NCBI GenBank assembly: GCA_016711295.1
Contig: JADJTE010000007.1
Location: 248,001-312,000, forward strand
Length of the DNA: 64,000 nucleotides
Source of the DNA: Sphingobacteriales bacterium
Lineage (GTDB): Bacteria > Bacteroidota > Bacteroidia > Chitinophagales > UBA2359
Direction: 5' to 3'
The notes beneath the pieces were generated by a model that saw only the letters and a list, made by a program, of their open reading frames with translations, was not told where the DNA came from and did no database searches. Within the stretch, counting starts at the first letter, position 1, and each line of letters starts with the position of its first letter. This document shows positions 18,411 to 27,277 of the stretch, piece after piece. A program made the translations under genes and the position numbers.

Positions 18411-20158
18411 AATACCTATACAAGCACCTACACCTCGCACTGTGCGCACTACTTTGCGGGGCAATGCTCGCAACAGAGCAGCAGATGGTCTATGCACAAG
18501 GTTTGACCGAAGCCAAAACCGAATTTACCCGCGCCGACACCCTACGCGGCACCCTATCGCCCCTGCGGACATGCTACGATGTGCGGTTTTACGACCTACA
18601 TATCGGGCTAAACCCCGACGAGCGCACCCTTTGGGGATATAACGACATACAATTTACAGCTACCGAAACATTCAAACAACTGCAAATAGACCTGTTCGAC
18701 TTCTGGACAATAGACAGCATCGTGTTTGAACAAAAAAAACTACACTACCAACGCGAATTTAACGCCGTATTTGTCACGCTGCCCCGTTCCGTCAGTAAAG
18801 GCGAGAACGCCTCGCTGCGCTTTTATTATTCGGGCAAACCCATGGTCGCCAAGCGGGCTCCTTGGGACGGCGGTTTCTCGTTTAGCAAAGACCCCAACGG
18901 CAAACATTGGATTGGCGTATCGTGCCAAGGATTAGGTGCCAGCTCGTGGTACCCGAACAAAGACCACCAAAGCGACGAACCCGACAGTATGCACCTATCT
19001 TGCGCCGTACCCTCCGATTTGTATTGTTTTATGAACGGACAGTTTAGAGGCAAACAAGATGAAGCCGTTACTATGCCCAACGGCAGAGCCAGCCAATATA
19101 CGCGCTACCATTGGGCGGTGACATATCCGATAAACAACTATGCCGTATCGCTCAATATAGCCGATTATGCACCTTTCTCCGACTACTACGCGAGCGGAAA
19201 AGATACCTTGCGCCTACACTACTACCCACTAAGCAGCCACGCCGACAAAGCCAAAACCCATTTCGAGCAAGTAAAACCCATGTTGCGATGCTACGAAGAA
19301 AAATTTGGAAAATACCCTTTCTGGCGCGACGGGTTTGCCTTAGTCGAAACACCTTACTTGGGCATGGAACACCAAAGCGGCATCGCATACGGCAACCAAT
19401 ACAAACAAGGCTATTCGGGCTTTGATATCACAGGAACAAATATCGGTATGCGATTCGATTATATCATCATACACGAAGCCCGGACACGAATGGTGGGGCA
19501 ATAGCGTAACAAGCGCAGATATCGCCGATATGTGGATACACGAAGCGTTTTGTACCTACGGCGAATCGATGTATGTCGAATGTATGTATGGCAAAAAAGA
19601 CGCAATCACCTACGTAAACGGCAGCAAAAAAGGCATCGATAACGACCGACCTATTATCGGACCCTATGGCGTAAATAAAGAGGGGAGCGGTGATATGTAC
19701 GGTAAGGGTGCGGTTATGCTCAATACCATACGCAGTATCGTGGACAACGATACACTTTGGTTTAGCATCATCAAGGGCCTTGCCGAGCAGTTTAAACACA
19801 GCACCGTAACAACCGAAATTATTATCAACTATATCAACCAAAGAAGCGGCAAAAACCTAACTCCTATTTTTGACCAATATTTGCGCTATACCAATATCCC
19901 AACCTTAGAATATATTGCCAAAAAACGCGGAAAAATACCGAGTTGCGCTATCGCTGGATCGCTGATGTGCCCAATTTTGCCATGCCCATGCGCCTAACCG
20001 ATGCTACGGGCACAACCCAAACCATACAGCCCACCAACGGCACCTGGCAAACGACCACTATCCGCAATACAGCCCGCCCAAATCCGTTGGGCAGAAGACG
20101 CTTTTTATTGTACGCTGAAAGCGGTGAAGTAACAACCATAGCTTCGGGTAGTGGTTAA
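18407..20158 (+). CDS. M1 family metallo-aminopeptidase, two frameshifts
   Basis: A secreted zinc aminopeptidase of about 583 residues. It has a signal peptide ending near MVYAQG, an N-terminal beta domain, the substrate motif LGMEHQSGIAYGNQY (GAMEN equivalent), and the zinc site. In the uncorrected frame the HExxH motif is destroyed by one extra C near 19482. Removing it gives HEAGHEWWGNS, followed by the third ligand in WIHEAFCTYGES. A second frameshift near 19940 precedes the C-terminal beta domain (RYRWIADVPNFAMPMRL). The last residues (GSG) and the stop are encoded by a heptanucleotide array. The start overlaps the AlbA_2 gene by 4 bp. Confidence 0.87.
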
Positions 20159-20237
20159 TGGTTAGTGGGTAATGGTTAGTGGTTAATGGTTAGTGGGTAA
20201 TGGTTAGTGGTTAGTGGTTAGTGGTTAGTGGGTAATG
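20148..20237 (+). repeat. heptanucleotide array (TTAGTGG/TTAATGG/GTAATGG)
   Basis: About 12 units of seven bases begin inside the last codons of the M1 peptidase gene and run into the reverse-oriented 230-bp repeats. The peptidase stop codon TAA lies within a TTAATGG unit. Confidence 0.88.
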
Positions 20238-20573
20238 TTTATGCCACTTTAAAAACAAAGTACATTAAATGTTTTTTACAATTTATCATAAATTATTGAT
20301 AATCAGTAAATTATATCTTGTATAAATTCCCCCTCTTTGAGAGGGTTAGGGGGAGTTCTTGAACTAATATCTCAATTATCTAACGCTTGGAGAGGGACAC
20401 ACAGCAGACAAAATTAATACTCAAAATTAGAAAACCTAACCATTAGTGGTTAATGGTTAGTGGGTAATGTTTATGCCACTTTAAAAACAAAGCACATTAA
20501 ATGTTTTTTACAATTTATCATAAATTATTGATAATCAGTAAATTATATCTTGTATAAATTCCCCTCTTTGAGG
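20238..20573 (-). repeat. 230-bp repeats in reverse orientation (about 1.5 units)
   Basis: One full and one partial unit of the same repeat as at 4337-9788, but inverted. The segment ends at CTCTTTGAGG (20564-20573), the reverse complement of CCTCAAAGAG at 9779-9788. That pair is the target duplication of the split ISAs1-like copy 3. Confidence 0.9.
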
Positions 20574-21751
20574 CAGGGCTAATCAGTTCTAATTTTTGTT
20601 GTTTGTTTTTTTGTGTTTTAGCTTTTTTGTCTATTACCTTATTTTGTATCAAGCCGTTTAGTTGTATCATTTTATCGACTTTATTAGTATGCTCTTCAAA
20701 GGCAGCCTTCATAGAAGTATAGCCATTTAGTTTAAAAATGTTCATTGCAGCATCGTATAGTATTGATATGGTTACGGCTCCTTTTGTTGTTTGTGTTAGG
20801 CAGTCATCTTCTCTGCAAACCACATCTTTTATCCAATGATAGGATTCAATTCCCCAATGTCCGCGAATACCTTTTGCCATAACTGCGGCACTTTGATAGT
20901 TATTAGAAACGTAATAATGTGTATGCTCATGGTTTATTATTTCGTGTGCCAGATCGGGTAATAACGATAAAATACTTTACTAATGCTTGCCATTTTTAGG
21001 TAATTCTGTGCTTGCTTTAAAGACTGCTATTTTGCGTGTTTCTGTTCGCCCATGCGATTTTTTCTCTTCCTCTGTGTAAGTATCTGGGCAGTTCTTTCTC
21101 CTGTGTGGCTACTATTTTTTTTTTAGTGCAGCACAATTATCCTTAACTTGTACCACATAACCAGCGTCTTTTTGCAAAATTAGTTGCAAAAAAGCCTGAT
21201 TACAGTGTAAAGCATCAGCAGTAATGGTCTTTTCGGCTATATCCACCTCGTCACTCCTAAGCAACAGTTTAACTGTTTCACTTTCGCCCTTTTGCCTGTT
21301 AAGTAATAGGCAAACTGAACAACTGCTTGACTATTATGCTGAACTAAACGAACAACTGATACCAAATTTTGCGCTGCTCCCTGAGCATCGGTTATCGTGC
21401 CCGATAAGGACTTGCCATCTACCGAATACCAAGAAGAGTCGCCCAAGTCTCTGAACTGAAACAACCATTTATTGATAGCTTCGACCACAGCGGAAATGTC
21501 CAAACTATTTACAAAATTATACATACCCGCATAGCCCGGAACGCCGTGCCTAGGGATAAGGCGGCTACCAGTGCCGCACGATTATTCTTAAAAAGCGGGA
21601 CATGCTTTGATATCCTACGCTATGATTAAGGCAAGATAGGGTCAGAAGCATCAGCATGTCTGCCATCGCAAAGCGACGACCTGATGCCCTGCGATGATCT
21701 TCAATGTCTGAAAAATAATCATACAAACTACGTATTTCCATCTCTTTTTGA
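20574..21751 (-). mobile_element. ISAs1-like element copy 3, right part (split by inversion)
   Basis: It starts with the terminal repeat CAGGGCTAATCAGTTCTA and continues through the whole transposase gene in minus orientation. It stops at 21751, where CTTTTTGA (21744-21751, reverse complement TCAAAAAG) meets an ISL3-type end. The missing 68 bp are at 9789-9856. Confidence 0.9.
20579..21741 (-). pseudogene. ISAs1-family transposase, copy 3 (several indels)
   Basis: This is the same transposase with ATG at 21741 and TAG within the inverted end. The C-terminal block with IRGHWGIESYHW and REDDC is intact (20518-20880 is open). Small indels near 20932, 20996, 21085, 21292 and 21550-21595 break the rest. 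The A-run after AALKK is ten bases (21115-21124), as in copies 1 and 4. It is separated from its promoter by the inversion. Confidence 0.82.
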
Positions 21752-21915
21752 AGTTCTTTTAGGTTTGTTGTGGAGCTATGCTTGATATATCAAAACCCTT
21801 AATTTAATATTTTCGAAATTAGGCATTCCAAATGACATTCTCCTAATTGTTTTTATCAGATTATTGCACCCTTCTGTTACTCCATTGGATAACAGAGTGC
21901 CAAAATAATGGTTTG
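21752..21915 (-). mobile_element. ISL3-type end fragment, 164 bp
   Basis: This fragment is the reverse complement of about 10219-10382, with the same end sequence AGGTTTGTTGTGG and the same transposase tail region at roughly 90% identity by eye. It is cut off at 21915. Its outer end meets TCAAAAAG of ISAs1-like copy 3, as expected for the right end of the ISL3 insertion whose left end is at 9857. Confidence 0.8.
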
Positions 21916-22145
21916 CGTTTTAAATTTTGAGTATTAATTTTGCCCATCATGTATCCATTTCCAAGCGTTAGGACTTAGGAGATAGCGTTAGGTAATTGAG
22001 ATATTAGTTCCAGAACTCCCCCTACCCCCCTCAAAGAGGGGGAATTTATGCAAGATATAAATTATTGATTATCAATAATTTACGATAAATTTTAAAAAGT
22101 ATTTAATACACATTATCTTTAAAATGCCGTAGGCATATTACAGCA
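21916..22145 (+). repeat. diverged 230-bp repeat unit
   Basis: The order of landmarks is that of the array unit: TTTGAGTATTAATTTTG, CCAAGCGTTAG, the C-rich hairpin, then the AT-rich palindrome. It has many substitutions and the insertion GACTTAGGAGATAGCGTTAG also seen in the first unit at 4430. It represents an older copy, forward oriented. Confidence 0.8.
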
Positions 22146-22230
22146 GTAACATCTAATAGACACAAGCCTGAGAATACCATAGACATGAAACTCGCGTAAG
22201 GTAGGTGTATAAAACTCAAGAACCATACCA

Positions 22231-22259
22231 ACAATTACAAATAAATAATTTGTAATTGT
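22231..22259. repeat. perfect palindrome ACAATTACAAAT-N5-ATTTGTAATTGT
   Basis: A 12-bp perfect inverted repeat with loop AAATA lies immediately upstream of the truncated TIR reading frame. It could be an operator or the end of a lost element. No second copy was seen. Confidence 0.6.
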
Positions 22260-22275
22260 TAAAAGTTTTTACAAA

Positions 22276-22580
22276 TTTATTTTGCTGCTTATCAGTGCCA
22301 ATTTTATAGCTTCGGACTATATTTGGGACATTGAGCTAAAAAGGGCTGTGCAAAGGCACGAGAATGGCGAAGCAGTTGTAATTCCGATTTTTTGCAAGCC
22401 CTGTGATTATGAGGGCACGTCTTTTGAAAAATTAGCAGGCTTGCCCCGCAATGGCACGTTCATTAGTACCGCCACAAACCGCGATGCAGTCGGTCCTTGC
22501 CGAAGTAGCCCCAAGGTATTCGCAAGAAAGTTGAATCTATGCTCCGTCTAAAGTCCAAAATACATACCTCCCGCTAAATG
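22276..22580 (+). pseudogene. TIR-domain gene remnant
   Basis: The frame opens without a start at FILLLISANFIASDYIWDIE and continues with LKRAVQRHENGEAVVIPIFC, KPCDYEGT and KLAGLPRNGTFISTA. This is the second half of a TIR domain with the catalytic-position Glu in DIELKRA. Two frameshifts near 22490-22520 separate it from the expected tail (RKKVESMLRLKS). The first half, about 60 residues, is missing. It is related to, but not a copy of, the TIR gene at 12863. Confidence 0.75.
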
Positions 22581-23533
22581 CCTCCAAACCCCGCCATACG
22601 CTATGTTGCCCATGCCGATATTGACCGCTTGCGTTGGGACGATGCCATTACCCGCGCTGCCAACAGTTTGCCCTATGCGTATAGCTGGTATTTAGACATC
22701 GTAGCACCGCACTGGGACGCACTCGTCACTGATGATTATAGCGCAGTAATGCCACTTACTTGAAATACAAATGGGGTATATATTATTTATATCAACCTTT
22801 TTTTGCTCAACAGTTGGGTGTTTTTGCCCTTGTGCCGCCTACTGCTGTCTTAGTCAATGCCTTTTTACAGGCTATACCGCCCCGCTTCCGCTATTGCGAT
22901 TTTTACCTCAACTATGCTAACCATTGCCCCATTCAGGTTCCCTTTGCGGCGCAAGCTCGGTGCAACTACGTCTTGTCGCTCAACGATAAATACGAGCAAC
23001 TATTTTTGAGTTATCGCCCCAATATGCGCGGGCACCTCAAAAAAGCCCAGCGTAGCCCCTTTCAAGTAACTACTAATGTATCTACCGACGAGGTTGTGCA
23101 GTTATTTAGGACAGCAACGGGAGTTAAGATAGATAATTTAGCTCCTCCGCACTACGACCGTTTGGCACTACTCGCCCGCACCTGCCAACAACACAATAGC
23201 GCGGAAACCTATGGCGTATATGACGAAAACCAAACCTTGGTAGCCGCTATATTTTTTATCAAGACACCACGCCGCTTGATAAATTTAGTATCGACAGGCA
23301 CCCAACGCGCTCGTACCGACAATCTGACCATTAAAATAATAGACCATGTAGTCCGGCAATATGCCCAAAGCGATATGGTACTCGATTTCGAAGGCTCTAT
23401 GATAGAAGCTATTGCTACTTTCTATCGCGGCTTTGGGGCACAAGAAACCCATTATTGGCATATCACCTACGACCGCATGCCCCTTGCTTGGCGTTGGCTG
23501 AAACGTTGGCGCAAGGCAATGCCTGCGTTTTGA
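22578..23533 (+). CDS. FemAB/GNAT-like acyltransferase, one frameshift
   Basis: The 318-residue protein looks like a FemAB-type peptidoglycan or GNAT acyltransferase common in Bacteroidota. Visible blocks are DAITRAANSLPYAYSWYLDI, IYYLYQPFFAQQLGVF, YRPNMRGHLKKAQRS and the C-terminal LINLVSTGTQRARTDNLTIK with DFEGSMIEAIATFYRGFGA. One base is missing near 22761, in ACTTGA where ACTTGGA (TWK) is expected, which splits the frame. The gene begins 2 bp before the end of the TIR remnant's reconstructed frame. The specific substrate is not known. Confidence 0.75.
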
Positions 23534-23690
23534 TGCCATTTTTCGGCGGGCGGTGCTTGGTCAAGGCGCGTAGCCGATGCCGTGCCAATCTCCCGCCCGC
23601 GTTGGTAGTATTGCGCTTATTCTCAACCCATTCAGCGCACAAAATAATCTCGTGCAAGCCTCAATGCAAGCACTTTATCAAAAAAAGTTG

Positions 23691-23698
23691 TAATTTTG
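23691..23698 (+). promoter_or_regulatory. -7 box TAATTTTG before the DUF6580 gene
   Basis: TAATTTTG matches TAnnTTTG, 55 bp upstream of the DUF6580 ATG. Confidence 0.4.
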
Positions 23699-23753
23699 TG
23701 CCTTATTTTCTGTTCTAATTGCCATTATCCCCATCATTTAATACCTACCCCTT

Positions 23754-24311
23754 ATGTCTGATATTAACACCAATAAGGCAAATACTGTCCAATTTGTAGC
23801 GGTAGTAGTTGTTATAGCTGCTTTGTCGCGCTTACTTCCTCACCCCTACAATTTTACGCCCGTAGCGGCAATGGCACTGTTTGGCGGCGCATACCTGCGC
23901 AACCGTTCTACTGCGTGGGGCACTACCTTAGCCGCTATGTTGTTGAGCGATGTATTATTGCACGCAGGCTACTTGCTTGGTTGGCGTGCTTATCCCGGTT
24001 TTCATGCCCTAATGCCATTGGTATATCTATCCATAGCGGGGGTTACGCTTTTGGGTAGCCGCTTGTATGGGCGTGTAAGTGCGGGTGGCGTATTGGCAAA
24101 TACCTTGCTGGGTTCGCTCATTTTTTTCATCATCACCAATTTTGGCGTTTTTCTGCTCGCAAAAGACCTCACTTGGGCGCGATTCCTGCAAACCTATATC
24201 GATGCGATACCATTTTTTGGCAATACCGCCTTGGGCGATTTGCTGTATAGTGCCTTGCTGTTTGGCAGTTATGAATGGATAAAACAACGCCAAACAGCGA
24301 TAGGTTTATAA
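23754..24311 (+). CDS. DUF6580 family integral membrane protein
   Basis: The 185-residue protein has about five hydrophobic segments, starting with VQFVAVVVVIAALSRLLPHP, and the family hallmark YNFTPVAAMALFGGAYLRN. LLSDVLLHAGYLLG and GSLIFFIITNFGVFL follow. DUF6580 proteins resemble the substrate-binding (S) subunits of ECF-type vitamin transporters, but no transport function is shown here. The frame is intact. A diverged 230-bp repeat begins at its stop codon. Confidence 0.8.
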   Translation: MSDINTNKANTVQFVAVVVVIAALSRLLPHPYNFTPVAAMALFGGAYLRNRSTAWGTTLAAMLLSDVLLHAGYLLGWRAYPGFHALMPLVYLSIAGVTLLGSRLYGRVSAGGVLANTLLGSLIFFIITNFGVFLLAKDLTWARFLQTYIDAIPFFGNTALGDLLYSALLFGSYEWIKQRQTAIGL

Positions 24312-24453
24312 TTAACCATTAATGGTTTGGTTTTCTAATTTTGAGTATTAATTTTGCCTATCATGTATCCATTTCCAAGCGTTAGGACTTAGGAAATAGC
24401 GTTAGATAATTGAGGTATTAGTTCAAGAACTCCCCCTAATCCCCTCAAAGAGG
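24312..24453 (+). repeat. diverged 230-bp repeat, left part, broken by ISAs1-like copy 4
   Basis: It runs from the heptamer core (ATTAACCATTAATGG) to the C-rich hairpin. It ends in CTCAAAGAGG (24444-24453), which is repeated on the far side of the insertion at 26955-26964. Confidence 0.82.
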
Positions 24454-25617
24454 CAGGTCTAATCAGTTCTAATTTTTTGTTGTTTGTTTTTTTGTATTTT
24501 AGTTTTTTTGTCTCTTACCTTATTTTTTATCAAGCCGTTTAGTTGTATCATTTTATCGACTTTATTGGTATGCTCTTCAAAGGCAGCCTTCATAGATGTA
24601 TAGCCATTTAGTTTAAAAATGTTCATTGCAGCATCGTATAGTATTGATATGGTTACGGGTACTTTTGTTGTTTGTGTTCGGCAGGCATATGCTCTGCAAA
24701 TCACATATTTTATCCCATGATAGGATTCAATTCCTCAACGTCCGCAAATACCTTTTGACATAACTGCGGCACTTTGATAGTTATTAGAAACGTAATAATG
24801 TGTATGCCATATGGTTTATTATTTCGTGTGCCAGATCGGGTAATAACGATAAAATACTTTACTAATGCTTGCCATTTTTTTAGGTAATTCTGTGCTTGCT
24901 TTAAAGACTGCTATTTTGCGTGTTTCTGTTCGCCCATGCGATTTTTTTCTCTCCTCTGTGTAAGTATCTATGGGCAGTTCTTTCTCCTGTGTGGCTACTA
25001 TTTTTTTTTTAGTGCAGCACAATTATCCTTAACTTGTACCACATAACCAGCGTCTTTTTGCAAAATTAGTTGCAAAAAAGCCTGATTACAGTGTAAAGCA
25101 TCAGCAGTAATGGTCTTTTCGGCTATATCCACCTCGTCACTCCTAAGCAACAGTTTAACTGTTTCACTTTCGCCCTTTTTGCCCGTTAAGTAATAGGCAA
25201 ACTGAACAACTGCTTGACTATTATGCTGAACTAAACGAACAACTGATACCAAATTTTGCGCTGCTCCTGAGCATCGGTTATCGTGCCCGATAAGGACTTG
25301 CCATCTACCTAATACCAAGAAGAGTCGCCCAAGTCTCTGAACTGAAACAACCATTTATTGATAGCTTCGACCACAGCGGAAATGTCCAAACTATTTACAA
25401 AATTATACATACCCGCATAGCTCGGAACGCCGTGCTTTAGGGATAAGGCGGCTACCAGTGCCGCACGATTATTCTTAAAAAGCGGGACATGCTTTGATAT
25501 CCTACGCTATGATTAAGGCAAGATAGGGTCAGAAGCATCAGCATGTCTGCCATCGCAAAGCGACGACCTGATGCCCTGCGATGATCTTCAATGTCTGAAA
25601 AATAATCATACAAACTA

Positions 25618-26870
25618 CTGTTCTGTCAAAAAAAAATTTATCACTAATTTTGCATTTATTTAATAAAAATCAATTACTATAATGGCACGTATTTCTAAGG
25701 TTATTAATTTAAGTGAATCTGACAGGTTAGAGTTACTTCGTATTACTAAAAGCGGCACTCATAAAAGTCGCAAAGTTACCCGTGCCCTTGCTTTGCTATC
25801 AATGGCAGACGGAAATGGTCCGCTTGTATTGGAACAAAGTTTGGGTCTTAATCGAAATGCTTATTACACGTTGAAACGTCGTTATCTTTCAGAAGGACTT
25901 TCTGCTGCCTTAGATGATCTCCCACGTAGCGGACGACCACCCAAGATAACCGAACACATAGAAGCCAAAATTACGAGCATTGCTTGTAGTGATGCTCCTG
26001 CGGGTTCGTCCAAATGGACTTTATCGCTTATTAACGATAAATTAGTTGAATTAGGTTGTGAGCATAGTTTATCAGATGAATCTATTCGTTTAGTTTTAAA
26101 AAAGTAAACTCAAACCTTGGCAGAAACGACAATGGTGTATTGGTATGATAAATGGCGAATATTTAGCCAATATGGAAGATATTTTAGACCTTTTCGCTAC
26201 TTCGTTCAGTGGCATCCCTAGAATTTGCTTTGACGAGCGACCTTGCCAACTGATAGGTAACGTACTTGCTCGATACCTGCCAAACCCAATAGCACTAAAA
26301 AAGAACATCAGGAGTATATAAGAAACGGCGTTTGTAATGTCTTGTTAGCCTATGACATAGATACAGGGCAACGCTATTTGATGGTAACGGAAAGCAAAAC
26401 CAAAACGGATTATGCCCAATTTATGAAGTGGCTTTTAGATACCCATTATCCGAATGCAAGTAAAATACAACTCGTTCAAGATAATTTTAGCACCCATTCT
26501 TACGGAGCTTTTTATGAAAATCTGCCCTTTTGATGAAGCCCGAAAAAAAAAAAACATCCTTGAATTTCATTATACGCCTAAGCATGCTTCGTGGCTAAAC
26601 ATGGCAGAGATAGAGTTCTCGGCACTTTCAAGGCAATGCTTAGACCGACGAATACCCAACATAGATATGCTGCGGCAAGAAGCCTTAATTTGGCAAGATG
26701 AGCGAAACAAAAAAGCTATAAAAGTACATTGGTCTTTTACCACAGATAAAGCAAGAGAAAAATTAGAAAATAGATATAATGAAGTTGGTAGCAAAAATAA
26801 AACAAAAACAGATGCGTAATTAAATCAAATTAATAATTAATTAATTGTATTAACTTTTCTGTTAGAACAC
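25618..26870 (+). mobile_element. IS630-family insertion sequence
   Basis: This 1,253-bp element is flanked by TA on both sides (25616-25617 and 26871-26872), the target duplication typical of the IS630/Tc1 superfamily. The ends are weakly inverted (both contain GTTCT). Removing it restores CAAACTACGTATTTCC of the host ISAs1-like element exactly. A TAATTTTG box at 25645-25652 may drive the transposase. Confidence 0.88.
25682..26819 (+). pseudogene. IS630-family transposase, frameshifted
   Basis: The N-terminal 141 residues hold the helix-turn-helix part (LSESDRLELLRITKSGT onward, with DLPRSGRPPKIT). The DDE core follows in other frames: RICFDERPCQ (first Asp), IQLVQDNFSTH (second Asp) and HASWLNMAEIEF (Glu). 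Frame changes occur near 26105, 26300 and 26530. The one near 26105 lies after a run of six A and might be programmed, as in some IS630 elements. The others suggest errors or decay. Confidence 0.83.
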
Positions 26871-26972
26871 TACGTATTTCCATCTCTTTTTGATGCAAAG
26901 ATACTGCTTCTTTTATTACTTTTTAGTAAATAATCATAGAACTGATTAGCCCTGCTCAAAGAGGGGGAACTT

Positions 26973-27107
26973 ATGACTGCGGTGCAAGAAATCATTTTAA
27001 CAAAGTGTTTAGTAATTACAAGATATGTAGATAAATATAAATAAATAATTTATGATTTGAAATTAAATTTAATATGTATCAATTTTGCTTTTTTGCACTA
27101 CAGTCAT
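26973..27107. repeat. second MITE-like element (ATGACTGxxGTGCAA ends)
   Basis: This 135-bp non-coding insertion has inverted ends ATGACTGCGGTGCAA and TTGCACTACAGTCAT. It interrupts the remnant of the 230-bp repeat: the sequence on both sides joins to the normal GGGGGAATTTATACAAG of the unit. No other copy was noticed in the window. Confidence 0.65.
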
Positions 27108-27144
27108 TTATACAAGATATAACTTACTAATTATCAATGAACCC

Positions 27145-27235
27145 ACTAACCTCTAACCATTAACCACTAACCTCTAACCATTAACCACTAACCATTAACC
27201 ACTAAAAACTAACCACTAACCACTAACCACTATCA
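27145..27235 (+). repeat. heptanucleotide array (ACTAACC/ATTAACC/TCTAACC)
   Basis: Thirteen 7-bp units end about 40 bp before the serS start codon. They are the reverse complement of the TTAGTGG-type units at 20148. Confidence 0.88.
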
Positions 27236-27277
27236 TCTCAAAATCAAAAAAAAATTACGCCCTTCATCTAAACCGAT

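Larger units (their letters stand above)
24459..26883 (-). pseudogene. ISAs1-family transposase, copy 4, disrupted
   Basis: The ATG (26883) is separated from the rest by the IS630 insertion. The C-terminal region is also damaged around 24655-24760, where the conserved HWGIES block is altered. A ten-base A-run again follows AALKK (25002-25011). This copy cannot make a working transposase. Confidence 0.85.
24454..26954 (-). mobile_element. ISAs1-like insertion sequence, copy 4, carrying a nested IS630
   Basis: The outer element has the CAGG(T/G)CTAATCAGTTCTA ends and a perfect 10-bp target duplication CTCAAAGAGG (24444-24453, 26955-26964). Its own sequence is 24454-25617 plus 26873-26954; the IS630 element at 25618-26870 interrupts it about 12 bp inside the transposase start. 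Confidence 0.93.

Noticed and set aside
22231..22259. Replication origin or phage attachment site
   Set aside because: Only a single palindrome; no DnaA boxes, integrase or tRNA nearby.
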